DNA from: Bacillota bacterium
GTDB lineage: Bacteria > Bacillota > Clostridia > Acetivibrionales > DSM-1351
Assembly (NCBI GenBank): GCA_023417285.1
Contig: JAEZFR010000361.1
Span: forward strand, 1-22,665
Direction of reading: 5' to 3'
Length of the DNA: 22,665 bases
Part shown: positions 14,644-22,178 of the stretch, piece by piece
Layout of the letters: the number at the start of each line of letters is the position of its first letter
How positions within the stretch are numbered: position 1 is the first letter of the stretch
The notes under the pieces: generated by a model
Database searches by the model: none
What the model was told of the DNA's origin: nothing
The model's input: only the letters and a program-made list of their open reading frames with translations
Position numbers and translations under genes: made by a program

Positions 14644-15882
14644 CTACATATTCAGCTCTTTATTTTGATTTGAAGACTCATTTCTTTTTTTAATCATGGC
14701 TACAAGAATTACTGCTATAATACATGCCACGGCAGCAATAGCAAATGATATCTGCAGGCCGTTTGAAATCTCTTTGCTAGTTCTCAGATACTTTGCTATA
14801 AAAGGAAACACAATAGCAGAAGTACCAAAGCCCAACATGACACAACCATAGTTTGCGCCAGCATTTTTCAATCCAAAGAAATCAGCTGTAAGAGCAGGAT
14901 ATACTCCTGAATACCCACCGTAAGCGAAGGCAATAAACGCTATCAGCACCAAGAATAGAATGCTCTTTGCACTAATAAGGATTAATGCAGCAACAGTAGT
15001 TATAGCTATAAGTATCAATATAGTAATCTTTCTTCCCAATTTATCAGAAAGCCATGGAGCAACCAATCTTCCGCACGCACTTGCAATACCTGTAATCATA
15101 ACACCAGTCAGTGCAAGATTATTTGAGAGCCCCCTCTCAACTCCCATTGTTTTTAGTAATGGGTTCAAGATAAAGTATGCTGGAGTTGCAAGCATGAGTG
15201 ATAATGTAATAAGATAAAACTGAGGAGTTTTGAGCATTTCACCAGTAGTATACTGCTTTCCATCTACAGCCTTGGCCTGAGAAGGTGTAAAGCCTTCAGG
15301 CAAATAACCCAGAGGCGGATTTTTAATAAAAAATGAAGCACTAATACATATTACAAAGAATAGTGCTGCAAAGATTCTGAACGTAACTATTGCACCAAGG
15401 TTACTCAAAAGTGCTTCAGCTAAAAATGTGAATACTACGAGAGAGAATCCAAATGCACACACAATCATACCTGTGGCAAAACCCCTCTTGTCTGGAAACC
15501 ACTTTTGTGAGCAGGTCAACGTACTTGTGTATGCGACACCTACTCCAAAGCCACCGATTATACCATAAGTTATGTACAAAAGCCAAGGGTAATCGTTAGG
15601 TAAAAAAGAGGTTATGAGCATACCAGCACAGAATACAACAGTTCCAATTATTACAGCTAATCTCGGGTTGGTTTTGTCCTGTATTCTTCCCCCGATTAAT
15701 ATACCTATAACAAAGAAGCCTAACATAACTGATGGTGTGAGGGATACCTGTGCGTCCTCCCAACCAAAAGAAGCAACCACATACTTTTGAAACACGCTCC
15801 ACATATAAATGATACCTAAGCAGAGCTGTATCATTGCACCTGCGGCTAAAACAGAATACCTATTAGTTTTTCCACTAGCCAT
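14644..15882 (-). CDS. OFA-family MFS transporter (oxalate/formate-antiporter type)
   Basis: A 412-residue, 12-helix major facilitator. The N-terminal pattern (GIIYMWSVFQKYVV, SLTPSVMLGFFVIGILIGGRIQDK), the helix 4-5 region YGIIGGFGVGVAYTSTLTCSQKWFPDKRGFATGM, and the later YGGYSGVYPALTADFFG and NYGCVMLGFG are those of the oxalate:formate antiporter family, members of which are also annotated as monocarboxylate or lactate carriers. The actual substrate is not readable from sequence. The short loop between helices 8 and 9 has WLSDKLGRK, an MFS motif A copy. GGAAGGATGG precedes the ATG and a promoter with a perfect TTGACA lies ~60-90 nt upstream. ppnP follows on the same strand. Confidence 0.9.
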   Translation of the reverse strand: MASGKTNRYSVLAAGAMIQLCLGIIYMWSVFQKYVVASFGWEDAQVSLTPSVMLGFFVIGILIGGRIQDKTNPRLAVIIGTVVFCAGMLITSFLPNDYPWLLYITYGIIGGFGVGVAYTSTLTCSQKWFPDKRGFATGMIVCAFGFSLVVFTFLAEALLSNLGAIVTFRIFAALFFVICISASFFIKNPPLGYLPEGFTPSQAKAVDGKQYTTGEMLKTPQFYLITLSLMLATPAYFILNPLLKTMGVERGLSNNLALTGVMITGIASACGRLVAPWLSDKLGRKITILILIAITTVAALILISAKSILFLVLIAFIAFAYGGYSGVYPALTADFFGLKNAGANYGCVMLGFGTSAIVFPFIAKYLRTSKEISNGLQISFAIAAVACIIAVILVAMIKKRNESSNQNKELNM

Positions 15883-15942
15883 AAAAAATCCATCCTTCCA
15901 TTCTACAAATAGTAATTTTGTCCATAAAGATATTTATGCAAG

Positions 15943-15969
15943 ATTATCATATACATTTTTACCTGTCAA
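15943..15969 (-). promoter_or_regulatory. Promoter of the OFA transporter gene
   Basis: On the minus strand a perfect TTGACA (15964-15969) is followed by TATGATAATCT. The -10 is either GATAAT (15943-15948, spacer 15) or TAATCT with an upstream TGA (15941-15946, spacer 17, extended -10). It sits about 60 nt before the ATG. Confidence 0.55.
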
Positions 15970-16109
15970 TAAATTTACAAAATTTAGTATTCTAATAATT
16001 ATTTAAGTGGTTAGCCTAAATGTTAGCCATGTCGAATAAATTTTTATACCAATTTTTTGTTTTTTATTGTATTATTATATTGTAAAACTCATTCAAAAGG
16101 ACTGGTAAT

Positions 16110-16376
16110 ATGATTGAACTTTTGCCGTACATAATTTTATTCTTAAATATTCTAGGCTTTGTTATGGTCATGTTAGATAAGTACGAAGCAAAGAACAGGT
16201 TGTGGAGGATTCCTGAACGTACATTCTTCCTACTCTCTATACTTGGTGGGGGTATAGGTGTATTCCTTGGTTTGCTCATTTTCAACCATAAAACAAAGCA
16301 CTGGTACTTTATGACCCTTATACCTTTTATAATAATCATTCAGGTGTTGTTTATTTACTATCTTGTAAATAAATAG
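16110..16376 (+). CDS. DUF1294 small membrane protein
   Basis: An 88-residue protein with three hydrophobic segments (~3-21, ~41-58, ~69-85). The conserved DUF1294 pattern is clear: MLDKYEAKNRLWRIPERTFFLLSILGGGIGVFLG, then NHKTKHWYF. The function is unknown; some family members are fused to cold-shock domains. AAAAGG stands nine nt before the ATG. It is divergent from the OFA gene and 88 nt upstream of the SpoVB-family gene on the same strand. Confidence 0.88.
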   Translation: MIELLPYIILFLNILGFVMVMLDKYEAKNRLWRIPERTFFLLSILGGGIGVFLGLLIFNHKTKHWYFMTLIPFIIIIQVLFIYYLVNK

Positions 16377-16464
16377 CATTTGTAGAGATTATGTTAGATA
16401 TCATATATTGTCCATATTAAGAATAACCTTTAATAAAAGCGGATTTATTAGGGGTTATTTTTTT

Positions 16465-17967
16465 ATGGGTGTTGATAAATTTTATAAAAACTCTGCAATA
16501 CTTACTTTATCAAATTTTGTTACCGGATTTATAGGATTTGCCTTTACTATTGTATTATCAAAAAAGCTTGGGCCAGAAGGTCTAGGCTTATATGGACTAG
16601 TAATGCCAATCTATAGTTTAATGGTGTGTTTAACCAGTGACGGCTTAATTACAGCGATATCTAGACGCTGTGCAGTGTATAACAACAAAAAGGATTATCG
16701 CAATCTCCATCGTACAGTTAAAGTTGCATTTATTTTTATTTTTCTTTGGAGTGTCTTTGTAGCATTTCTGGTTTTTATTAATGCTTCAAACATAAGTAGC
16801 TTTATTATCAAGGATTCTCGTGCTACCGATGCGTTAAAAATCATTTGTCCTGCGCTTGTTTTTATACCAATGTCGGCCATAGTAAAGGGAGTTTTCTATG
16901 GATTTGAGAAATTTACCGTACCGGCAGCTATTGATATTCTGGAAAAATGTATTCGTATATCCATTCTCATGGCGACAATTGTGGTGCTCAATCTAACTGA
17001 TGTCACTAGCTCGGTTAGTGCGGCATATTTTGCGCTATGTATAGGAGAAGCAATCAGCCTTGTAATGCTTGCCAGCAGCTATCGTTTTTCCATAAAACGA
17101 GTAAAGCCCGTAAAGACTGCCGTCAAGAATCCCTTGCAGCTGCTGGCCGATATCCTGGTCATTTCATTCCCCCTGTGTATCAATGGCGTGCTTTCATCAA
17201 TACTCAATACGGCTTCAACCCTAATACTGCCTAGAAGGTTGGTATCTGCTGGGTTTGATTATGAAAATGCTCTTGGTCTGATAGGAAAGTTCGTTGGTAT
17301 GGCACTCACCACCGTTTATCTTCCTTTCATAATAGTTGGCTCCATGATGACAGTATTAATTCCTGATATGTCGCTCAGTCTTAGTAAAAAAGACGCATAT
17401 AGTACTCAACACAGAATATCACAAGTTCTAAGAATTTCATTTTTAGTGGGGCTTGGCACACTTGCAATAGCCACAGCACTATCTAAGCAGGTGGGAGTGC
17501 TCTTCTACGGTAGAGCTGATTTATCCCCTATGATAATGTTTGCTGGCATATCCTGCTTTCTTAGTTATGTAACCTCAACCTCCTTTGGCATTCTTAATGG
17601 ATTGGGAAAACAGAATGTCAACCTTAGAAACTCAACAATTGTTGCCGTTGAAGGATTGATATTAGTTTACATATTGACCGCTATACCCGAACTCAATATA
17701 TATGGGTATGGTCTCTCTATAATAATTACATCTATTACTGCATTCATTCTAAATGTAATTGAAATAAGAAAGATAAGCGAGGTGCATTTTTACCTTAACA
17801 GAATATCCGTCTACTGCATTTTTGGTGTAACAGCTTTTATGGTTTGCAGGCTTTCATTAATAATAATACCAGCCAATTTACTGGTTTTCCAGGTGATAAT
17901 CCCTACAATACTTACATTTGCAATACTTTTCGGATTTACAAAATTATACCTGTCAGCGGCCAAGTAG
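16465..17967 (+). CDS. SpoVB-family flippase (MATE/MVF, polysaccharide biosynthesis type)
   Basis: A 500-residue protein with about 14 membrane helices, of the MOP superfamily that flips lipid-linked sugars. The N-terminus (NSAILTLSNFVTGFIGFAFTIVLSKKLGPEGLGLYGLVMPIYSL) and the block PAAIDILEKCIRISIL, then PLLxLADI..SFPLCINGVLSSILNTASTLILPRRL are typical of SpoVB, needed for spore cortex in Bacillus, and its paralogues. Clostridia usually carry several paralogues, so a sporulation role is likely but not certain. I chose ATG 16465, with AGGGG ten nt upstream; the frame is open back to a TTG at 16408 but without RBS. Its last codons form the first unit of the 25-bp tandem repeat that follows. 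Confidence 0.88.
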   Translation: MGVDKFYKNSAILTLSNFVTGFIGFAFTIVLSKKLGPEGLGLYGLVMPIYSLMVCLTSDGLITAISRRCAVYNNKKDYRNLHRTVKVAFIFIFLWSVFVAFLVFINASNISSFIIKDSRATDALKIICPALVFIPMSAIVKGVFYGFEKFTVPAAIDILEKCIRISILMATIVVLNLTDVTSSVSAAYFALCIGEAISLVMLASSYRFSIKRVKPVKTAVKNPLQLLADILVISFPLCINGVLSSILNTASTLILPRRLVSAGFDYENALGLIGKFVGMALTTVYLPFIIVGSMMTVLIPDMSLSLSKKDAYSTQHRISQVLRISFLVGLGTLAIATALSKQVGVLFYGRADLSPMIMFAGISCFLSYVTSTSFGILNGLGKQNVNLRNSTIVAVEGLILVYILTAIPELNIYGYGLSIIITSITAFILNVIEIRKISEVHFYLNRISVYCIFGVTAFMVCRLSLIIIPANLLVFQVIIPTILTFAILFGFTKLYLSAAK

Positions 17968-18193
17968 TCATTCCCGCTCAGCTGCCAAATAGTATTACCT
18001 CTCAGCCTAAATAGGTATTACATCTATCCTGCAAAATAAGTATTACATCTGTCCTGCAAAAATAGATATTACATCTGTCCTGTAAAGCAGGTATTACATC
18101 TGTCCTGTAAAATGGGTATTACATCTATCCTGCAAAATAAGTATTACATCTGTCCTGCAAAAATAGGTATTACGTCCCAACTGCCACATTAGG
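17943..18193. repeat. 25-bp tandem repeat, about ten units, starting in the flippase gene's last codons
   Basis: TATTAC begins units at 17993, 18016, 18041, 18067, 18092, 18117, 18142 and 18168 (spacing 23-26 bp), with a central consensus TATTACATCTGTCCTGCAAA. The outer units are diverged: 17968-17992 contains CTCAGCTGCCAAATAG and the last unit contains CCCAACTGCCACATTAGG. The 25 bases before the array, the end of the flippase gene (TGTCAGCGGCCAAGTAG), match the 17968 unit at most positions of the 3' half. There are no unique spacers, so it is not a CRISPR array. A period of 25 shifts frame each unit, so it is not coding. Confidence 0.88.
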
Positions 18194-18204
18194 ATTGGAT
18201 CTAA

Positions 18205-18327
18205 ACTAATAATGGGTGGTTTGATAAATTCACATCTACACAAATCCTTATAGCATTTACTCCCATTGCTTTGATTGGTATAATAATAAATGCTGTACTT
18301 ATTAAGCAAATTAAAGGGGATAGTTAA
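18205..18327 (+). pseudogene. Probable 3' remnant of a membrane-protein gene
   Basis: An open stretch of 40 codons without a start reads TNNGWFDKFTSTQ, then a clean membrane helix ILIAFTPIALIGIIINAVLI, then KQIKGDS and TAA at 18325-18327. The stop directly abuts the ATG of the HAD gene, and the HAD ribosome binding site (AAAGGGGA) lies inside the last codons. That is how tightly coupled operon genes look. Upstream the frame is closed by TAA at 18202, and then the tandem repeats begin. I read it as the surviving C-terminus of a transporter-like gene whose body was lost. The family cannot be named, and chance cannot be excluded at this length. Confidence 0.45.
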
Positions 18328-18945
18328 ATGTATAAATATGTAGTATTTGATGTTGATGGTACGTTAATGAACAACGAAAAGGCGGTTAATTTCGCCTATC
18401 AATCTATAATCTTTGAGAAATACGGGCGATATTTTACACACGAGGAGCTTCTAAAAGGTTACGGTGTACCAACTCCAAAAGCTTTAGAAAAATACGGCTT
18501 TACAGATATTGAGGCAGCACAAGCAAGCTACTATAAGTATCTTATTGAGGGATTCAGAAAGTGTACAACCTTCCCTGGAATAACTGAGCTGCTAGATGAA
18601 CTGGTTGCAAGAAAATTACCTCTTGGAATAGTTACCTCACGTTGCGGTTATGAAGTTGATTTTGATGATGGCTTAAGACCTCTACTGAAATATTTCGACC
18701 ATATTGTTTGCTCGGATGATACTACACTTCATAAGCCAAATGCAGAGCCTCTTTTAAAAGTGCTAGAAAAGCTGGGTGCCAGCCCAGAACAGTGTATATA
18801 TGTAGGAGATACTCAGTTTGATTGCATGTGTGCAAAAAATGCAGGCGTAAAATTTGGCCTTGCAAAATGGGGTTCCAACAATGCGGACGCAATAGCTGCA
18901 GACTACTTTTTAAACAGTCCTGCTGAACTGCTGGAGCTGCTATAA
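18328..18945 (+). CDS. HAD-superfamily hydrolase (phosphoglycolate-phosphatase-like)
   Basis: A 205-residue soluble phosphatase of HAD subfamily I with a C1 helical cap. Motif I is DVDGT (Asp8 nucleophile, Asp10), motif II is IVTSR around 101-105, motif III is Lys136 (HKPNAEPLLKVLEKL), and motif IV is VGDTQFD (Asp161, Asp165). This layout is that of Gph/PpaX-type enzymes that remove phosphate from small metabolites; the substrate is not predictable. AAAGGGGA lies nine nt upstream of the ATG. The 3' end overlaps the convergent kinase-like gene by 43 nt. The gene follows directly on a probable gene remnant, so its original promoter may have been lost with the upstream gene. Confidence 0.93.
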   Translation: MYKYVVFDVDGTLMNNEKAVNFAYQSIIFEKYGRYFTHEELLKGYGVPTPKALEKYGFTDIEAAQASYYKYLIEGFRKCTTFPGITELLDELVARKLPLGIVTSRCGYEVDFDDGLRPLLKYFDHIVCSDDTTLHKPNAEPLLKVLEKLGASPEQCIYVGDTQFDCMCAKNAGVKFGLAKWGSNNADAIAADYFLNSPAELLELL

Positions 18946-19985
18946 AATATATGCTCCAGCTGTTGATTATTTGCATCTACCCATTTAATAATTCCAGCAG
19001 CTTTATCAATCTGCTCAGCAAGTACATCCCCGGCATTCATTATGCCGTTATTAATGCTGTTTTTCATTCTTAACAAGAAGTGTAAGAAAACATCCAGCCT
19101 TCTTAGCTCAATTAATAGCGGCAACACCTTCTTTTCTTCACTAGTTAACTGAAGCTCCTTTGAAAAGCCTCTCCATATTGCTTTTATCTGTTCCAAAATG
19201 TAATCGCTATTTTGTTCAGTAGTATCACTGTCATGGTCTGCTGAATTAAGCATTGAACATAATAGGTCAGAGATACATACTGCACACTCCATTGCTCTTA
19301 GGTCCCAGGTAATAAACTCAAAATCTAGCACTGCATTGATATTGCCATTTGAGTCCTCCAGTAGATTGGAGCTATTTACATCACCATGGATAAGTTGATG
19401 GGGCAGAGAACTTAGTAATGGATTTATACGGCAAACTTCATTAATTCTTTTATTGATAATATTCAGCTCATTTACTTGGTTAATAAATCTCTGAGGAGGC
19501 TGATTGCAGAAATTATTTAGATATTCTCCCACGCACTCATTATAAGCCTCCTGTAATTGATAGTATGGCGTATAAGCAGGCTTTTCTGACAAATCAAGTG
19601 CTGCAAGACCTTTTGACAATTGTCCGATTATTTTACCCAGTTGCTCTAATTCACATAAACTTTTTTTCGCCGGAGTATTTCCTTCAATATAGCTAAACAT
19701 TACAACCGGCTTTCCATCTGGTGCTATTACTCTTTGATTACCATCCCTCGCAGCAATAGGTTTTGGCACTAAAAATGGTATTTTGCTATGTAGTAGTCTG
19801 TTTAGTACTGCAATTTCAAAATCAATCTTATCATTATCATTATGGCAATATACGCGCATCACATACTTACTTTGTTCTTTGGTTATAAAACGGGTTATAT
19901 TATTATAGCCTGATTTACCTTTTAAAATAGTAACATCTCCATCAAAGTATTTGCTTGCTATGATTTTGAAGTAGTCCACATTCAT
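18903..19985 (-). CDS. APH-fold phosphotransferase (kinase-like)
   Basis: A 360-residue member of the aminoglycoside phosphotransferase / homoserine-kinase-like fold. It has a nucleotide-loop region (GKSGYNNITRF), YVMRVY as the beta-3 strand where Arg stands in the usual Lys place (seen in many family members), the catalytic loop LIHGDVNSSNLL (His200, Asp202, Asn207) and the metal-binding VLDFEF (Asp221). Such enzymes phosphorylate varied small molecules, including antibiotics, amino acids and sugars; some are spore-coat CotS-like. None can be assigned here. I prefer the ATG at 19985 with AAGGA upstream over the one seven codons earlier, which has no RBS. The last ~13 residues (SSSSSSAGLFKK) are encoded antisense to the HAD gene's end, probably a read-on extension. 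Confidence 0.85.
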   Translation of the reverse strand: MNVDYFKIIASKYFDGDVTILKGKSGYNNITRFITKEQSKYVMRVYCHNDNDKIDFEIAVLNRLLHSKIPFLVPKPIAARDGNQRVIAPDGKPVVMFSYIEGNTPAKKSLCELEQLGKIIGQLSKGLAALDLSEKPAYTPYYQLQEAYNECVGEYLNNFCNQPPQRFINQVNELNIINKRINEVCRINPLLSSLPHQLIHGDVNSSNLLEDSNGNINAVLDFEFITWDLRAMECAVCISDLLCSMLNSADHDSDTTEQNSDYILEQIKAIWRGFSKELQLTSEEKKVLPLLIELRRLDVFLHFLLRMKNSINNGIMNAGDVLAEQIDKAAGIIKWVDANNQQLEHIFYSSSSSSAGLFKK

Positions 19986-20100
19986 ACCTGTAAGTTCCTT
20001 TGTCATTTATTTCTACATATTGTTTATCAGCACACCATATCATCTAATCTTTTTGCTCTAAATATACTAGTCACATCATTCATATTTTTTCTGTCTGGTT

Positions 20101-20195
20101 ATAAATAATACTTTTGAGATTTTATCTCACGAATCATAGATAATGCTTTTGTAGATTTATCTCACGAGCTATAAGTAATACTTTATCATCTTTAC
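20101..20195. repeat. 35-bp imperfect tandem repeat
   Basis: Units at 20101-20135 and 20136-20170 match closely (ATAAATAATACTTTTGAGAT.. and ATAGATAATGCTTTTGTAGAT.., both ending TTATCTCACGA), and a third at 20171 begins ATAAGTAATACTTT and then decays. A looser duplication, CACATACTATTCATTTATCTTGTCT (20265) and CACACTATACATAAATCTTGTCT (20321), lies further right. Confidence 0.7.
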
Positions 20196-20355
20196 AGTTG
20201 TTTTTCTACGTTTATCTTGTTCTACAAAGTAGCTGAAGCTCTATAACTCATGGCTTTTCTCCCCCACATACTATTCATTTATCTTGTCTATCACCATACT
20301 ACAATGCAGCTTACTATCCGCACACTATACATAAATCTTGTCTTCATATTTACTA

Positions 20356-20384
20356 TTGACATATATAGATGGTCGATATATATT
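20356..20384 (+). promoter_or_regulatory. Promoter of the padR-SEDS operon
   Basis: A perfect TTGACA (20356-20361) is followed after 17 nt by TATATT (20379-20384). Transcription would start near 20391, inside the second operator copy and about 25 nt before the padR ATG. Confidence 0.75.
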
Positions 20385-20406
20385 ATATATAGATAATCTA
20401 TATATA
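20362..20406 (+). promoter_or_regulatory. Two 21-bp operator-like repeats flanking the -10 box
   Basis: The 21-bp stretches 20362-20382 and 20386-20406 both read TATATAGAT..TC.ATATATA and differ at only three positions; their offset is 24 bp. The second is a perfect palindrome with 11-bp arms (20384-20394 and 20396-20406). One copy fills the -35/-10 spacer, the other covers the start site and reaches the RBS. PadR regulators bind AT-rich inverted repeats at their own promoters, so these are the likely autoregulatory sites. Confidence 0.65.
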
Positions 20407-20416
20407 GGAGGTAGTT

Positions 20417-20761
20417 ATGGGACTTGACAAGGCACTCTTAACCGGAAGTACCACAATGCTGGTTTTAAAGCTTTTGGAGGATAAAGATATGTATGGCTAT
20501 CAGATGATTGAGGAACTTTCAAGTAGATCAGATGATACCTTTACACTAAAAGCTGGAACTTTATATCCCATTCTTCATGGTCTTGAAAAGGATGAAATGG
20601 TAAGCTCATACGATAGTACTTTGGACGGAAGAACCAGGAAGTATTATCACCTAACAAACAAGGGGAAAAAACTACTCACCGATAAGCGCCATGAATGGAA
20701 TGCCTATACTAAGGCAGTAAATAAAGTATTGGGTGGAGGAATCAGCTATGGAACAGTTTGA
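20417..20761 (+). CDS. PadR-family transcriptional regulator
   Basis: A 114-residue winged-helix repressor of the PadR-s1 type. It opens with the typical LLTGSTTMLVLKLLEDKDMYGYQMIEEL, then the recognition region KAGTLYPILHGLEKDEMVSSY and the wing DGRTRKYYHLTNKGKKLL, and ends with a short dimerisation helix. GGAGG stands six nt before the ATG. Its promoter carries two operator-like repeats. The stop codon overlaps the start of the next gene by 14 nt, so the pair is co-translated. PadR repressors of this kind usually control the membrane protein encoded beside them and respond to antibiotics or other envelope-active compounds. Confidence 0.95.
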   Translation: MGLDKALLTGSTTMLVLKLLEDKDMYGYQMIEELSSRSDDTFTLKAGTLYPILHGLEKDEMVSSYDSTLDGRTRKYYHLTNKGKKLLTDKRHEWNAYTKAVNKVLGGGISYGTV

Positions 20762-22121
20762 TAAAATAAAACAATACACAAAAACCGTCTGTGAACAAAT
20801 CAGATGGAAAAAAGCACATACTAATATCTCCAAAGAAATAGAGAGTCATATTTTGGACCAGAAAGAAGCGTATGTCTTGAGTGGTATGGACGAAATAACA
20901 GCTACGGATAATGCCATTAAACAAATGGGTGACCCTGTCGTAGTAGGAACCCAATTGGACCGAACTCACAGACCAAAAGCCCAATGGACAATGCTGTCTT
21001 TGACTGTAGTGCTTGTATTAATTGGTTATATTATTAATACATACATGATACATGAACCCGGCTTCCCTACTCAAAAGAGAGTTTTTCTATCAGTATTTAT
21101 TGGTTTGGGAGTAATGCTTATTGCCTATTTTTTGGACTTTTCCCTTATAGCAAAATACCCAAGACTGATGTATACATCAATAATGCTTTTTGCCATAGCA
21201 CTATTTTTCATATCTCCAAGGTATAATGGAGCCGTTTATTATAATATTTTCGCTTCGCTTCTTTTCCCGTTAGCCTTTGCTGCTATTATATACTGGGCAA
21301 GAGGTAAAGGGTATTTAGGTATAATGCTCTGTGGCATTTCATTCTTACTGCCGGCATTAATTACCCTCTGCATACCCTCAGCTGCGTGTTTATTATTGCT
21401 TGTATTTTCGGGGCTTATACTACTAAGCATTGCAATCTCTAAAAATTGGTTTGCAGTAAATAAGTTGTTTGGCTATTTATTGGTTTATATCCCCACATTA
21501 ATATCATTAGCACTAATGCTTCTCAATCTTTCATATAGATTGGGTACCCGGCTAAAAGTTGCATTTGACCCATCCATAGACCCTCTAGGTCATGGCTGGC
21601 AAGGCAGTGTAGCAAAAGCCTTACTGGATAACTCAAAACTTATTGGCACTGGAACAATGCCCAGCCAATACAAAGATATGCAGGGCTTCTTTCCATTACC
21701 CGGTATTGATACCGACTTTAGTCTGACCTACCTTATATTTAAATTTGGTTGGATTGCATTTATTGTAGTAATGGCTATAATGGTGCTATTTATAGCTAAG
21801 GGTTTGATTCTTAGTCTAAAGCAAAAAAGTACACTTGGCTTACTTGTATCATTATCAGTAGTACTTACCTTTACATTGCAAGCAGTAGGATATGTTCTAT
21901 CAAATCTGGGCTTTATATTATTTGCACCCATATCACTTCCTTTAGTCTCATATGGGAATACTGCCACTATTATAAATATGGCACTTATTGGCTTGATGCT
22001 ATCGGTATTTAGGACAGGAAGTATAATAAATGATAGTGTGCCTATCAATGCTTCAAATAGTGGTTTTATATCCTGGGATGATGGTAAGCTTATAATTAAC
22101 TTTGGGAAGAAGTACCGATAA
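20748..22121 (+). CDS. SEDS (FtsW/RodA/SpoVE)-like protein with N-terminal permease-prefix domain
   Basis: A 457-residue membrane protein starting MEQFDKIKQYTKTVCEQIRW; ATG 20748 is seven nt after GGAGGA, preferred over an in-frame GTG at 20733. Residues ~1-75 form the soluble helical 'permease prefix' seen on PadR-controlled membrane proteins (HTNISKEIESHI, GMDEITATDNAIKQMGDP). About ten membrane helices follow. The SEDS signature is present: IGTGTMPSQYKDMQGFFPLPGIDTDFSLTYLIFKFGW aligns with the FtsW/RodA loop carrying the catalytic Asp (here Asp323 in TDF), and PLVSYGNTATI matches PFVSYGGTS. The EE pair that follows the TDF motif in FtsW is not kept. No class B PBP is adjacent. It may be an inducible accessory glycan polymerase or a regulator of wall synthesis; activity is unproven. 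Confidence 0.88.
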   Translation: MEQFDKIKQYTKTVCEQIRWKKAHTNISKEIESHILDQKEAYVLSGMDEITATDNAIKQMGDPVVVGTQLDRTHRPKAQWTMLSLTVVLVLIGYIINTYMIHEPGFPTQKRVFLSVFIGLGVMLIAYFLDFSLIAKYPRLMYTSIMLFAIALFFISPRYNGAVYYNIFASLLFPLAFAAIIYWARGKGYLGIMLCGISFLLPALITLCIPSAACLLLLVFSGLILLSIAISKNWFAVNKLFGYLLVYIPTLISLALMLLNLSYRLGTRLKVAFDPSIDPLGHGWQGSVAKALLDNSKLIGTGTMPSQYKDMQGFFPLPGIDTDFSLTYLIFKFGWIAFIVVMAIMVLFIAKGLILSLKQKSTLGLLVSLSVVLTFTLQAVGYVLSNLGFILFAPISLPLVSYGNTATIINMALIGLMLSVFRTGSIINDSVPINASNSGFISWDDGKLIINFGKKYR

Positions 22122-22178
22122 TCGAAGAATGTGAGCTTATTAAATATTTAGTTATACAAACAAAGCTTTCATGGTCAT

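Larger units (their letters stand above)
20007..20416. other. 410-bp intergenic region, repetitive, with the padR promoter at its right end
   Basis: No coding potential is visible on either strand. From about 20101 to 20345 the sequence is made of degenerate short repeats (see the separate entry), including three TTTATCTTGT-like stretches near 20210, 20279 and 20333. The right 60 bp hold the padR promoter and operators. The promoter of the divergent kinase-like gene should be near 20010-20060, but I see no convincing boxes. Confidence 0.6.

Noticed and set aside
17968..18193. CRISPR array
   Set aside because: The units are directly adjacent with no unique spacers, the units vary among themselves, and no cas gene is nearby.
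18094..18309. 71-codon minus-strand open frame across the 25-bp repeats
   Set aside because: The repeat period is not a multiple of three, so the peptide is an accident of the array, and no RBS is present.
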